DNA of 64,000 nucleotides. It comes from Rossellomorea aquimaris. GTDB taxonomy: Bacteria > Bacillota > Bacilli > Bacillales > Bacillaceae_B. The notes under the pieces were generated by a model. That model did not search any database and was not told the origin of the DNA. It saw nothing but the letters and a program-made list of their open reading frames with translations. The stretch lies in NCBI RefSeq assembly GCF_003315075.1, contig NZ_QNRJ01000002.1, positions 276,367 through 340,366 of the forward strand, in the 5' to 3' direction. Shown piece after piece: positions 39,517 through 48,519 of this stretch. The translations under genes were made by a program, and so were the position numbers. The first letter of the stretch is position 1, and every line of letters starts with the position of its first letter.

Positions 39517-41058
39517 TTAAACAGGATATACGGGATGTTTTCTTTCACTAAATTGAACATCTTTCGTTTCATAAAGTTTATAACGTTGAATTAATACGGA
39601 ACGCAACTCATTCGGTGCTGTAATTTCATCTACAATTAATTCCGATGCCAATTTATAAATATCGATATGCTCTTTATATTCCTTCTGCTTTTCTTGAACA
39701 TATTGAATTCTCTCTTTTGGATCTTCGATAGCTTGTATCTTATTTGAATAAACCGCATTTACGGCTGCTTCCGGTCCCATTACAGCAATTTGGGCTGTAG
39801 GGAGGGCAATACAAACATCCGGATCAAAAGCTGGACCTGCCATTGCATATAGACCCGCGCCATATGCTTTTCTTACAATGACAGATATCTTCGTAACCGT
39901 TGCAGAGCTCATGGCTGCTATCAACTTTGCTCCATGGCGGATGATCCCGGCTCTCTCCACTTTTGTCCCTATCATAAACCCAGGCACATCGGCCAGGAAT
40001 AATAACGGAATATGGAAGGCATCACATAACTGGATGAATTTCGCCCCCTTGTCCGCAGAATCATGGAATAGGACTCCTCCCTTTACCTTCGGCTGGTTGG
40101 CAATGATTCCGACCACTTTACCATCCATGCGCCCGAAGCCCGTGATTAATTCAGGAGCGAAAAGTTTTTTCATTTCAAAGAAACTTCCTTCATCAATTAA
40201 TGTATCGATGCAATCGTACATATTAAAAGGGGCATTTTGATGTTCCGGGATAATGTCTTCCAACAGCTTCTCATGCTTAGGAGCGAGACCTTCCTTAACG
40301 GCAGGCTTGTGCTGATAATTCGCTGGGAAATAACTTAAATATCTCTTCGCTTCTTCAATCGCTTCCTCTTCAGATGCTGCAAGAAGATCTCCACATCCAC
40401 TGACAGTGCAGTGCATTCTTGCACCACCCATTTCTTCAAGCGTTACTTTCTCACCGATCACTTTCTCTGCCATTCGAGGAGAACCAAGGTACATAGACGC
40501 ATTCCCATCAACCATGATCACTATGTCACAAAAAGCAGGGATATACGCCCCACCAGCTGCTGAAGGACCAAAAAGAACGCAAATTTGCGGAACCATTCCT
40601 GACATTTTCACTTGATTGTGAAAGATTTTACCTGCCCCACGCCGATTAGGGAACATATCTAACTGATCGGTAATACGAGCTCCGGCCGAATCTACTAAAT
40701 AAAAGATAGGCACTTTTAAATTCAGCGCGGTTTCTTGAATCCGAATGATTTTCTCAACGGTTCTCGCTCCCCATGATCCCGCTTTAACTGTGGAATCATT
40801 CGCCATTACGCAAACAGTCTGGCCTCCGACCTTCCCGATTGCCGTTACGACTCCATCCGCCGGCAGATCTTCTGCCTTATTGTTTGCAAACATACCATCT
40901 TCTTGATAATCCCCATTATCAAATAATTGTTGAAGTCGATCACGAACAAACATCTTTTTCTGTTCTTTCAATTTCTCATGATATTTCGGCTGACCACCCG
41001 AAGTAATCCTTTCTCTCGTTTGTTCGAGAGTGTTGATGATCGTTTTAGATGTCGACAT
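39517..41058 (-). CDS. acyl-CoA carboxylase carboxyltransferase subunit
   Basis: The beta subunit that transfers CO2 from biotin to an acyl-CoA. The protein has 513 residues with both crotonase-like halves; oxyanion-hole glycine motifs are GPSAAGGAYIPAF and the GIIRHGAKLIAAMSSA / YGAGLYAMAG regions. It resembles YngE of B. subtilis and propionyl- or methylcrotonyl-CoA carboxylases. It is not AccD, because it has no zinc finger. It is the last gene of a three-gene carboxylase set. The substrate cannot be decided from sequence alone. Confidence 0.93.
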   Translation of the reverse strand: MSTSKTIINTLEQTRERITSGGQPKYHEKLKEQKKMFVRDRLQQLFDNGDYQEDGMFANNKAEDLPADGVVTAIGKVGGQTVCVMANDSTVKAGSWGARTVEKIIRIQETALNLKVPIFYLVDSAGARITDQLDMFPNRRGAGKIFHNQVKMSGMVPQICVLFGPSAAGGAYIPAFCDIVIMVDGNASMYLGSPRMAEKVIGEKVTLEEMGGARMHCTVSGCGDLLAASEEEAIEEAKRYLSYFPANYQHKPAVKEGLAPKHEKLLEDIIPEHQNAPFNMYDCIDTLIDEGSFFEMKKLFAPELITGFGRMDGKVVGIIANQPKVKGGVLFHDSADKGAKFIQLCDAFHIPLLFLADVPGFMIGTKVERAGIIRHGAKLIAAMSSATVTKISVIVRKAYGAGLYAMAGPAFDPDVCIALPTAQIAVMGPEAAVNAVYSNKIQAIEDPKERIQYVQEKQKEYKEHIDIYKLASELIVDEITAPNELRSVLIQRYKLYETKDVQFSERKHPVYPV

Positions 41059-41143
41059 AATATCCCCTCCGTCGTTTTATGTAAATGCGTAAACAAGTCA
41101 GAGATGAACACATCATCTCTGACTTAATGTCTGCATACTCGGG

Positions 41144-41359
41144 TTAACCTTCAATAACGAGTAATACATCCCCTTCATTGACAAAATCCCCTACACTCAC
41201 TTTAATTTCAGAAACCTTCCCTCCCGTTTCAGCTTCAACGGGGATTTCCATTTTCATTGATTCTAGCATTAAGACAGTATCTCCAACAGACACCTCTCCA
41301 CCTTGTTCTACCAGTACGTTTAAAACCGTTCCTGCCATTGATGATGTAATTTCCTTCAT
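41144..41359 (-). CDS. biotin/lipoyl attachment carrier protein
   Basis: A 71-residue biotinyl domain with the modification motif ESMKMEIPV (Lys about 34). It is the separate biotin carboxyl carrier of the acyl-CoA carboxylase, equivalent to B. subtilis yngHB. It sits between the carboxylase and carboxyltransferase genes. It is very short because it is a single domain with no linker. Confidence 0.94.
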   Translation of the reverse strand: MKEITSSMAGTVLNVLVEQGGEVSVGDTVLMLESMKMEIPVEAETGGKVSEIKVSVGDFVNEGDVLLVIEG

Positions 41360-41435
41360 GATTGATTCCTCCAGTTTGTTCTCTTATAGTTGAATTCTTT
41401 ACAGACACTACCTTAATGTGCTGCATTTATTGTTC

Positions 41436-42785
41436 TTACGTTTGGTTGGCCGTTAAAAAGTCCTGTAGCCATTTCGTTGTATAAGTTCCTTCAATAAAGC
41501 CTCTATCTTCAATGATATCCTTGAAGAGAGTGACATTTGTTTTAACCCCTTCAATGTTTACCCCTTCAAAGAAGAGCTTGGCTTTATGTAACGCGTCCTT
41601 ACGGTCATCTCCTTTGATGATGCATTTAGAGATCATCGGATCATAGAAAGGAGTGACTTTATTCCCCTCTTCATAACCGCTGTCTATTCGAACATCATCC
41701 CCATTACCCCATCGTAAGGTCGTTAACTGACCTGGAGACGGGTAAAAAGTCTTTGGATCCTCAGCATATACCCTGAACTCAATGGCATGACCGTTTACAT
41801 GGATTTCCTCCTGTTTGCTTAGAGGAAGAGGCTCTCCAGAAGCTACCAAAAGCTGCCACTTCACTAAATCCAATCCCGTGATGGATTCAGTGACCGGATG
41901 CTCCACTTGAAGTCGTGTATTCATTTCCAAAAAATAAAAATTTTCCTCATCATCAACGATGAACTCCACTGTTCCAGCATTCGTATAGTCTACTGCTTTA
42001 CCAGCTTGGATGGCAGATGCAAACATTTTCTCCTTCGTTTCTTGAGAAAGGCCTGGGGAAGGTGATTCTTCTATCACTTTTTGGTTTCTTCTTTGCACAG
42101 AGCAATTACGCTCAAAAAGATGCACCAAATTCCCATGATGATCTCCAAAGATTTGTACTTCAACGTGTCTCGCATTTTCAATACATTTCTCAAGAAAGAC
42201 TTCCTCTTTCCCGAAATAGGCTTTAGCCCGGTTTTTAGTAGAATCGAAGCTTTGAACGAGCGCTTGCTCATTTTCACAGCGAATCATACCGATTCCACCG
42301 CCTCCACCACTGGCCTTCAACATAACGGGATAACCAATTTCATTTGCTACACTCTTGGCAGCATCAATGGTGTCCACTCCTCCATCACTTCCAGGAACGA
42401 CTGGTACGGATGCATCTTGCATCACTCTTCTAGCCTCTACCTTGTCTCCCATCTTTTCGATGATATCATGAGCTGGCCCAATAAAGGAGATGCCTTCTTC
42501 TGCAACTCTTCTGGCAAAGTCCGCATTTTCTGATAGGAGACCATATCCGGGATGGATTCCATCCACTTTTTCCTTTTTCGCTACATCGAGTATATTGTCC
42601 GCTACCAAGTATGAGCGGTTCACCTGTGATTCACCTATGCGGTGAGCAATATCCGCTTCTTTAACAAAGGGCATATCCTGATCTGCATCGGAATAAACCG
42701 CGACTGTTTGAATGTTTAATTGTTTACAGGTTTTAATAATTCTTGAAGCAATTTCTCCCCTATTTGCAATTAGAATCTTCTGCAC
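41436..42785 (-). CDS. biotin carboxylase subunit of acyl-CoA carboxylase
   Basis: ATP-dependent carboxylation of biotin. The start is GTG 42785, behind AAGGGGAG, giving 449 residues that begin QKILIANRGEIASRI after Met; the extension to 42812 is unlikely. ATP-grasp motifs are GGGGGIGM, LVHLFERNCSVQRRNQKV and FLEMNTRLQVEH. It is like AccC2/YngHA rather than the AccC of fatty-acid synthesis, judging from the linked carboxyltransferase. A cre site lies upstream. Confidence 0.93.
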   Translation of the reverse strand: MQKILIANRGEIASRIIKTCKQLNIQTVAVYSDADQDMPFVKEADIAHRIGESQVNRSYLVADNILDVAKKEKVDGIHPGYGLLSENADFARRVAEEGISFIGPAHDIIEKMGDKVEARRVMQDASVPVVPGSDGGVDTIDAAKSVANEIGYPVMLKASGGGGGIGMIRCENEQALVQSFDSTKNRAKAYFGKEEVFLEKCIENARHVEVQIFGDHHGNLVHLFERNCSVQRRNQKVIEESPSPGLSQETKEKMFASAIQAGKAVDYTNAGTVEFIVDDEENFYFLEMNTRLQVEHPVTESITGLDLVKWQLLVASGEPLPLSKQEEIHVNGHAIEFRVYAEDPKTFYPSPGQLTTLRWGNGDDVRIDSGYEEGNKVTPFYDPMISKCIIKGDDRKDALHKAKLFFEGVNIEGVKTNVTLFKDIIEDRGFIEGTYTTKWLQDFLTANQT

Positions 42786-42863
42786 AATCTCTCCCCTTTC
42801 TTTATAGAACACATCTGTTCATATTACGAATTCTACAAAAATCGTCGAATTCCTTCTTCTTTA

Positions 42864-42878
42864 TTGTAAACGTTTTCT
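42864..42878. promoter_or_regulatory. catabolite-response element (CcpA site) upstream of the acyl-CoA carboxylase operon
   Basis: TTGTAAACGTTTTCT matches the cre consensus WTGNAANCGNWNNCW at every defined base. It lies in the divergent space between the carboxylase operon (minus) and ylbP (plus), about 80 bases before the carboxylase start, so it could repress that operon when glucose is present. Confidence 0.8.
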
Positions 42879-43016
42879 TAATTAAGTGCAGAATTTTTTG
42901 TTTATTTGTTATATAATAATAATAAATACTTGCTTGATCACACGATCAGTTGCAAACGGATACATGATTCATCATGTTTTCCAGATTTATTTTTCAGCAA
43001 TTTAGGAGGTCATACG

Positions 43017-43493
43017 ATGGCAGTGAAAGTGGAGAAATTAAAAGTAAACTATAAAACTCTCGAAGAGTTTAAGAAATTTAAAGAATATGGTGTCCAGGAA
43101 TTATCCATGCTGGAAGACTTACAAGCAAATATTATTGAAAATGACAGTGAATCACCATTTTACGGAATTTACTTTGGCGATACGCTGGTTGCCAGAATGA
43201 GTTTGTACCAGCGCAATGCCCGATTTGATCAGTACTTCGATCCACCCCAAAATTACTTGGAGCTATGGAAGCTTGAAGTATTACCAAAATATCAAAACAA
43301 AAGCTATGGAAAAATGCTGGTAGAATTCGCAAAAAGCTTAGGTTTACCCATTAAAACAAATTCCCGTATCAAATCCCAGGGGTTCTGGGAGAAAATGGGC
43401 TTCGAAGCCGTAACATACGAAGTGGAAAGAGATTTAGGCGAAAATCCATACGTATGGTTCCCTGAAGGTGTCACAGAACAGAAAATCAGCTAA
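43017..43493 (+). CDS. ylbP: GNAT-family N-acetyltransferase YlbP
   Basis: 158 residues from ATG 43017, preceded by AGGAGGT six bases away; the extension from 42906 is not supported. The acetyl-CoA-binding region is LEVLPKYQNKSYGKMLVEFAK (about 90-110). Substrate unknown. It is transcribed on the plus strand, opposite to its neighbours, as in B. subtilis where ylbP adjoins ylbO. Confidence 0.9.
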   Translation: MAVKVEKLKVNYKTLEEFKKFKEYGVQELSMLEDLQANIIENDSESPFYGIYFGDTLVARMSLYQRNARFDQYFDPPQNYLELWKLEVLPKYQNKSYGKMLVEFAKSLGLPIKTNSRIKSQGFWEKMGFEAVTYEVERDLGENPYVWFPEGVTEQKIS

Positions 43494-43502
43494 TACAAAC
43501 CC

Positions 43503-43541
43503 AAAGATAGGCTGGCTAAAGATATTAGCCAGCCTATCTTT
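43503..43541. terminator. bidirectional terminator between ylbP and ylbO
   Basis: A perfect 17-base stem (AAAGATAGGCTGGCTAA with its complement) with a five-base loop, T-rich on the plus side, between convergent genes. Confidence 0.88.
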
Positions 43542-43545
43542 CTCT

Positions 43546-44169
43546 TCATTTATTCAACCGCTGAAGGTTACCGTTTTTATCCATTTGAAACTTTACCTTG
43601 TCTTCATTTCCTTGCAATAGAGCCATTTTCCTTGCTTTTTCAAAAATAGCTAACAATGACTTATGATCTTCTTCAAGGAGATTAAATTTTGCTTCGTATT
43701 CTTTCAACTCCTCTTCAACCTCTTGAAGCTTCTCTTTCAATAAAGAGATTTGTCCATGGAGCTGAGTATTTTCATTCCTTACTTTTTCCCCATTTCGAAC
43801 GGCTTCCTCTGCTTTTTGAAGATAATTTATCATGCTTCCCATTGAAAACACTTCGGGAACTTCAAGCTCCGAGGAACTCTCCACTGGTTGTTTCGGCACT
43901 TCCTGCTTTTCCTCGTTTGCCTTAACGATTGGAGAATATTTCTTAGACTGCTTTCTCTGTTTTTTAGCCAGTTCGATTCCAGATTTATATTGTTTGCGAA
44001 CAAATGAGTTCCAGCGAAAGCCGCAGGCTGCTGATGTTCTAGATAGTTTTCTTCCTACCTCTTCAAACGCTTGAAGCTGGGTACCGCCTTCTCGTATATG
44101 ACGTAATACCACTTCCGCTAACAATACATCTTCATCTTGACTCCATGCATCCTGTCGATTCGAAGACAT
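43546..44169 (-). CDS. gerR: RsfA-family sporulation transcription factor GerR (YlbO)
   Basis: 207 residues from ATG 44169, six bases after GGGGGG (44175 is too close). The N-terminal Myb/SANT-like DNA-binding domain (residues about 5-60: [22 protein letters not shown]...[13 protein letters not shown]) is that of RsfA/GerR. A coiled coil follows (about 115-185). GerR of B. subtilis controls a subset of sigma-E genes. Assignment to GerR rather than RsfA is by position beside rpmF and ylbP. Confidence 0.9.
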   Translation of the reverse strand: MSSNRQDAWSQDEDVLLAEVVLRHIREGGTQLQAFEEVGRKLSRTSAACGFRWNSFVRKQYKSGIELAKKQRKQSKKYSPIVKANEEKQEVPKQPVESSSELEVPEVFSMGSMINYLQKAEEAVRNGEKVRNENTQLHGQISLLKEKLQEVEEELKEYEAKFNLLEEDHKSLLAIFEKARKMALLQGNEDKVKFQMDKNGNLQRLNK

Positions 44170-44255
44170 TTCCATCCCCCCTGTAAGATCAGTTTATCCA
44201 TACATATGCTCTTACTAGAGAAGATAGAATCTGCACCACTATTTTTTTAAGCATA

Positions 44256-44297
44256 CAAAAAGGAACAGGGAGTCAATCTTCACCTGTTCCTTTTTGT
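44256..44297 (-). terminator. terminator upstream of gerR on the enoyl-CoA hydratase side
   Basis: AAAAAGGAACAGG paired with CCTGTTCCTTTTT around a 13-base loop, ending in T runs. On the minus strand it closes the enoyl-CoA hydratase transcript. Confidence 0.85.
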
Positions 44298-44307
44298 TAT
44301 GTTTCAC

Positions 44308-45066
44308 TTATTTTTCAAAGAATTTGTCCACTGCTTCATGGTGCTCATCACTTGCCCAGAGCTTAGCACATTGTCTTATTTCCTTCCCGATATTCTCTTC
44401 TATTCTTTTTTTATCCCATCTCTCAAGGAGCTGCTGCTTATATGCCTTCAATACCCCCTCTGATTTCAATGAGATCATTTTAATGAGGGGAATTTCATGG
44501 GGTGGCATGATGTCATCCACTAACTCATCCACGAACCCTATATCATGAAGGAATTCTGCTTCTTCTACCCTGGCTGTCATCAGGAGTGAAAGCGCATTTG
44601 ACACTGAAATCCTCTCAAGAAGTAAGGTTCCGCCTCCCCAGCCAGTGGTAATGGCTAGATTCCCTTGGACGAACCCCATTTTCGCAGTTCTTTTAGCAAT
44701 TCTAAAATCACATGCCGTTGCGATCTCACATCCGCCGCCAATTGCCGTTCCATTTATAAAGGCGATCGTGGGCTTTGGCAGAAAGGCAAGCCTCGTAATG
44801 AGTCCCCCCATTTTACTGAGCATTTCATAACTTTCACTCTCTGTCTTAAGGTTATGAAATTGAGTCAAGTCCCCACCGGAGCAAAAAGCCTGATCACCAC
44901 TTCCCGTTATAAGGAGTGCTTTCACGTGATCATTATACATACACTCGTTTAAAGCTTTTTCGAGTCCCTCCATAATTTCATAACTGACTGCATTCCGTTT
45001 CCCGGGGCGGTTGATGATAAACTGCAGTATTCCACCTTTGTTCATATGTATGATATATTCTCCCAC
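44308..45066 (-). CDS. enoyl-CoA hydratase/isomerase family protein
   Basis: 252 residues from GTG 45066, eight bases after AGGAGGGG; the longer frame to 45198 has no ribosome site. Crotonase-fold motifs are GSGDQAFCSGGDLTQF and INGTAIGGGCEIATACDFRIA. The GCEIA/GWGG region matches hydratases of the YngF/EchA group. It is inserted between rpmF and ylbO relative to B. subtilis and stands near an acyl-CoA carboxylase, so a role in branched-chain or fatty acyl-CoA breakdown is an inference. Confidence 0.88.
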   Translation of the reverse strand: MGEYIIHMNKGGILQFIINRPGKRNAVSYEIMEGLEKALNECMYNDHVKALLITGSGDQAFCSGGDLTQFHNLKTESESYEMLSKMGGLITRLAFLPKPTIAFINGTAIGGGCEIATACDFRIAKRTAKMGFVQGNLAITTGWGGGTLLLERISVSNALSLLMTARVEEAEFLHDIGFVDELVDDIMPPHEIPLIKMISLKSEGVLKAYKQQLLERWDKKRIEENIGKEIRQCAKLWASDEHHEAVDKFFEK

Positions 45067-45146
45067 TTTAAAGACCCCTCCTGTCTTACTTATAGTGTAT
45101 GGTTTTCTGTATGGGATGAACAGGTCTTTCTTGAAAATGACAATAA

Positions 45147-45187
45147 AAAAAGCGTGAAGAGCCATGGCCTCTTTCACGCTTTTTTCG
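45147..45187. terminator. terminator after rpmF
   Basis: AAAAGCGTGAA and TTCACGCTTTT around GAGGCCATGGCTC, with T runs on both strands. Confidence 0.88.
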
Positions 45188-45200
45188 GGTGTAAACAATA

Positions 45201-45374
45201 TTATTTGTTTACAACTTCTTTACCTTTATACGTTCCGCACTCTTTACAAACACGGTGTGCTAGTTTCATTTCACCACAGTTTGGGCATGCTACCATACCA
45301 GGTACACGTAGTTTGAAGTGTGTACGACGTTGTCTTTTTGCTGTTTTAGATGTTCTTCTAAAAGGTACTGCCAT
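45201..45374 (-). CDS. rpmF: 50S ribosomal protein L32
   Basis: 57 residues from ATG 45374, with AAGGAGGT in front. It keeps the zinc-ribbon cysteines (CPNC and CKEC), so it is the zinc-binding form and not the zinc-free stress paralogue. It is downstream of ylbN in one transcript. Confidence 0.98.
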   Translation of the reverse strand: MAVPFRRTSKTAKRQRRTHFKLRVPGMVACPNCGEMKLAHRVCKECGTYKGKEVVNK

Positions 45375-45438
45375 TCTTCCCACCTCCTTAAAAGAGATTC
45401 ATACTCATTATGAAGCCAGTCGAACTGGTACTTCGCTT

Positions 45439-45981
45439 TTAAGATTTCTTGTTTTGATCAAGAAGTTTTGCTAAGTCAGCGAGGCGAGGATCAACTTTCT
45501 TCTCTTCCTCTTGTTCGACTTGATAAGCTTGTTCTTCCGTCATTACTTCCCAGTTCTTACCAGAAGGCATCTCATCTTGTTCTCTCGCTTCATCACTGAT
45601 TACTTGCATCGGAATCTCAAGTAATAGTAATTCTCTAATAGCCGGTTTTAAATCAATAACATCACCTTGAATACGATGTACTTCCTCTTCACCATACTGA
45701 TCATAATCAGCTTCATTTAGAAGATACGTTTCAATCGTATTAATGTCAACTGGTAAATCAACATCCACAAGGGTTCTTGAGCAAGGTAATACTAACTTTC
45801 CTTCTATATGGAGATGGAAAGTGACGCGGTTTGAACCGATATCTGCCTTTCCGGACACTCGAATAGGTGAGACTTCTATAATTTGGGGATCGATTTCTTT
45901 CAATTCATCCAAATTAATTGTTTCGTCAATGGAAAGTCCCTTGTCTCTAAATTTTTGTAATTGTATTATTGACCATTTCAA
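45439..45981 (-). CDS. ylbN: YceD/DUF177-family protein YlbN
   Basis: 180 residues starting at TTG 45981, five bases after GAGGTGA. The upstream GTG (45990) lies inside the ribosome site. The YceD fold holds CSRTLVDVDLPV and the conserved EE-rich C-terminal DPRLADLAKLL. YceD proteins are encoded beside rpmF across bacteria and are suspected to act in 23S rRNA accumulation. Secure as family and context. Confidence 0.93.
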   Translation of the reverse strand: MKWSIIQLQKFRDKGLSIDETINLDELKEIDPQIIEVSPIRVSGKADIGSNRVTFHLHIEGKLVLPCSRTLVDVDLPVDINTIETYLLNEADYDQYGEEEVHRIQGDVIDLKPAIRELLLLEIPMQVISDEAREQDEMPSGKNWEVMTEEQAYQVEQEEEKKVDPRLADLAKLLDQNKKS

Positions 45982-46008
45982 TGTAATCACCTCAAGGCAA
46001 CAAAGGTA

Positions 46009-46037
46009 ATTATAGCTTTCATAATACCGTTTGTCAA
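46009..46037 (-). promoter_or_regulatory. consensus sigma-A promoter of ylbN-rpmF
   Basis: Minus-strand TTGACA (46032-46037), 17-base spacer, TATAAT (46009-46014). It is a perfect consensus, fitting a ribosomal-protein transcript, with a leader of about 20 bases. Confidence 0.95.
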
Positions 46038-46220
46038 TATTTTTTCTTTACACTCTTTACAACCATAGTGTTGTAATTATAACGTTTAAATATAAGGACT
46101 TTCAAATATTTTATAATATTAGTTATGATTATGTCATAAAAGGGGAGAATCTATATCATTTCCTTATATAATGATTTACATAGCAGATAGTTTTGACTTA
46201 GAAAGGATGTGGAGAATTTC

Positions 46221-47432
46221 ATGAAAGCAACAGGTGTAGTAGTAGAATATAACCCCTTTCATAATGGTCATTTACATCATTTAAGGGAAACGAGGAAGGC
46301 AACTGGCGCTGATATAGTGGTTGCGGTTATGAGTGGGCATTTCCTGCAGCGTGGTGAGCCTGCGCTGGTCTCTAAATGGTCCCGCACCAGAATGGCTTTA
46401 GAAGCAGGGGTTGACGTCGTAATTGAACTTCCCTATTGTTTTGCCACTCAGCATGCTGAGATTTTTTCGAGGGGAGCCATTTCACTCCTTGATTCCATAG
46501 GCTGTGAGAGTTTTTGTTTCGGCAGCGAGGATGGGGATATTGATACTTTTGAGAAAACGGTCGTATTCATTGAAGAGAATCGGGAGCGATATAATACATA
46601 TATTAGTGGGTTTATCCGGGAAGGCATGAGCTATCCTTCCGCCCTTGCTAAAGCCTTTCAAACACTAGGGAACGGAGACTCCGTTATCGATTTAAGTAAA
46701 CCGAATAATATACTGGGGTTTCATTATATGGAAGCTAGAAACCAGATTCACTCGTCACTTAAAGCGTACACCATTACAAGGGAAGCTGCCGGGTACCATG
46801 ATCAACACTTCTCTTCTCCTTCAATTGCAAGTGCAACAAGCATAAGGAATAATATATTCAGTAGCGAGGGTGACCATAAGATTGATTCTTATCTCCCGTC
46901 GACCTCCGTTGATCAGTTAACTCAGTACCAACTCGAGTATGGAGGATTCCATCGTTGGGAAAATTATTGGACGATTTTGCAGTATAAGCTTCTTTCCTCG
47001 TCCAAAGAGGAACTGAAGGAGATATATGAAGTAGAAGAAGGGATAGAAAATCGGATGAAGGAGTGTGTTACAACCTCGACTTCCTTTGAAGAATTCATGA
47101 CGAAGCTTAAAACAAAGCGCTATACATGGACACGCCTTCAACGAATGCTCCTGCATATTCTGACGAATACCCGCAAGGAAGAGATGCGTAACAGACACGC
47201 CTCCCCAAGCTATATCCGCCTGCTTGGAATGAATAAAATGGGAAGGGAATTTCTCCATTCTAAGAAAAAAGAAATGCCCTTGCCTTTAATCAGTAAGCTT
47301 TCAAGTGCTAATCAAAGTGATATAGAATTAGATGTTAGAGCCGCTGAAATATTTTCATTAGGTTTAAAAAATGCGTCAGCCCGAAAAAAATCGCTACATC
47401 AGGAATGGTCTCAACCGCCTGTAATGATATAA
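46221..47432 (+). CDS. tmcAL: tRNA(Met) cytidine acetate ligase
   Basis: Makes N4-acetylcytidine at the wobble base of elongator tRNA-Met using acetate and ATP. The start is ATG 46221 after GGAG (GTG 46209 lies in the ribosome site). The protein has 403 residues. The N-terminal nucleotidylyltransferase-like motif is VVVEYNPFHNGHLHH. B. subtilis ylbM encodes TmcAL. It faces away from ylbN. Confidence 0.95.
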   Translation: MKATGVVVEYNPFHNGHLHHLRETRKATGADIVVAVMSGHFLQRGEPALVSKWSRTRMALEAGVDVVIELPYCFATQHAEIFSRGAISLLDSIGCESFCFGSEDGDIDTFEKTVVFIEENRERYNTYISGFIREGMSYPSALAKAFQTLGNGDSVIDLSKPNNILGFHYMEARNQIHSSLKAYTITREAAGYHDQHFSSPSIASATSIRNNIFSSEGDHKIDSYLPSTSVDQLTQYQLEYGGFHRWENYWTILQYKLLSSSKEELKEIYEVEEGIENRMKECVTTSTSFEEFMTKLKTKRYTWTRLQRMLLHILTNTRKEEMRNRHASPSYIRLLGMNKMGREFLHSKKKEMPLPLISKLSSANQSDIELDVRAAEIFSLGLKNASARKKSLHQEWSQPPVMI

Positions 47433-47435
47433 AAA

Positions 47436-47476
47436 AATAGAAAGAGGCTGACCTAAGACAGCCTCTTTAACTATTT
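47436..47476. terminator. terminator between tmcAL and ylbL
   Basis: AAAGAGGCTG paired with CAGCCTCTTT around an eight-base loop, flanked by A and T runs, between convergent genes. Confidence 0.85.
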
Positions 47477-48514
47477 TGCTAATGTTTGTAAAAATGCTAA
47501 TGCTTCATCAAAGGTTTTCACAGGTATTACCTTCATATCAGTACCAATGTCTTCAGCAGTTCTTTTGGCAGCAGTATAGTTCGATTCAAGTTCAGGATAC
47601 TTTTCTTTCATTTCTTTTGTAACATTTTCATGAGGTGCAAGGAAATATTCTGCACCTGCTTTGTCAGCAGCAATGACCTTCTGCTCTATACCGCCAATGC
47701 GTCCTACTTCCCCCTTTTCGGAAATCGTACCCGTCCCCGCAATAGAATGACCCTTCGTAATGTCATCCTTCGTTAGTTGATTATAAATCTCCAAACTAAA
47801 CATCAATCCTGCTGAAGGACCACCAATTTCTTCAGTATCCAGTTTCACCGGGGGGTCGGTTTTGATTTCTTTATCGTCACTTAGCGTAATTCCAAGACCA
47901 ACTTTATCCGGCATATCAGGGAAAGCCTTCAAGGAAATCTTTTCTATCTTTTCTTCCTTATCCCGAACATAAGTAATCTTCACAGAATCCCCACTTTTTT
48001 TCTTACTGACATATTCAATGAATTCCTCTGAAGATTGAAATGTATTGCCATCAACGGCCGTAATACGATCACCGGGCATTAAGACTTCTTCTGCCGGCAT
48101 GGATGGGTAAATATTCAAGACATATATACCTTTGTAGGTGTATTCATAGAATTTACCCGCTTTTTTATAGGCCACTTCAATGGCATGGTTTTGAGAGTCA
48201 GCCATAAGGTGCAGTTGACGAAGATTATACTCCTCGTCACTTTCATGAGGGCTTCTGATTTCCTCAACCGGGAAGATATATTCGTATTTTTTTAAGCTGG
48301 CCAAAAGATAGGCATAGATATTTGCTCTTCCCATCCTGACGGTTGTAAGCATTAATTCACCTTCGTCCTCATAGCCATTCTTCACCTCTACGATCGGATC
48401 CAGTTCATGGGCCCCTCCCGGCTTCGTTACATAAAAGGGAAGATAATAAAAGGATGTAGCAACCATGATAATGGTCATGATGACTAAGGTTCTGATTAAT
48501 GTTTTCGTTTTCAT
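47471..48514 (-). CDS. ylbL: PDZ-domain Lon-like serine protease YlbL (DdcP-type)
   Basis: Membrane-anchored protease. The start is ATG 48514, seven bases after AAGGAGT, giving 347 residues. One N-terminal transmembrane helix (about 8-28) precedes a PDZ domain (about 125-190). The Lon (S16) domain has the catalytic dyad Ser234 (GGPSAGL) and Lys279 (IEQKVIA). In B. subtilis YlbL removes the SOS division inhibitor YneA; that target is from the family. It follows ylbK directly. Confidence 0.95.
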   Translation of the reverse strand: MKTKTLIRTLVIMTIIMVATSFYYLPFYVTKPGGAHELDPIVEVKNGYEDEGELMLTTVRMGRANIYAYLLASLKKYEYIFPVEEIRSPHESDEEYNLRQLHLMADSQNHAIEVAYKKAGKFYEYTYKGIYVLNIYPSMPAEEVLMPGDRITAVDGNTFQSSEEFIEYVSKKKSGDSVKITYVRDKEEKIEKISLKAFPDMPDKVGLGITLSDDKEIKTDPPVKLDTEEIGGPSAGLMFSLEIYNQLTKDDITKGHSIAGTGTISEKGEVGRIGGIEQKVIAADKAGAEYFLAPHENVTKEMKEKYPELESNYTAAKRTAEDIGTDMKVIPVKTFDEALAFLQTLAK

Positions 48515-48519
48515 GCTCT

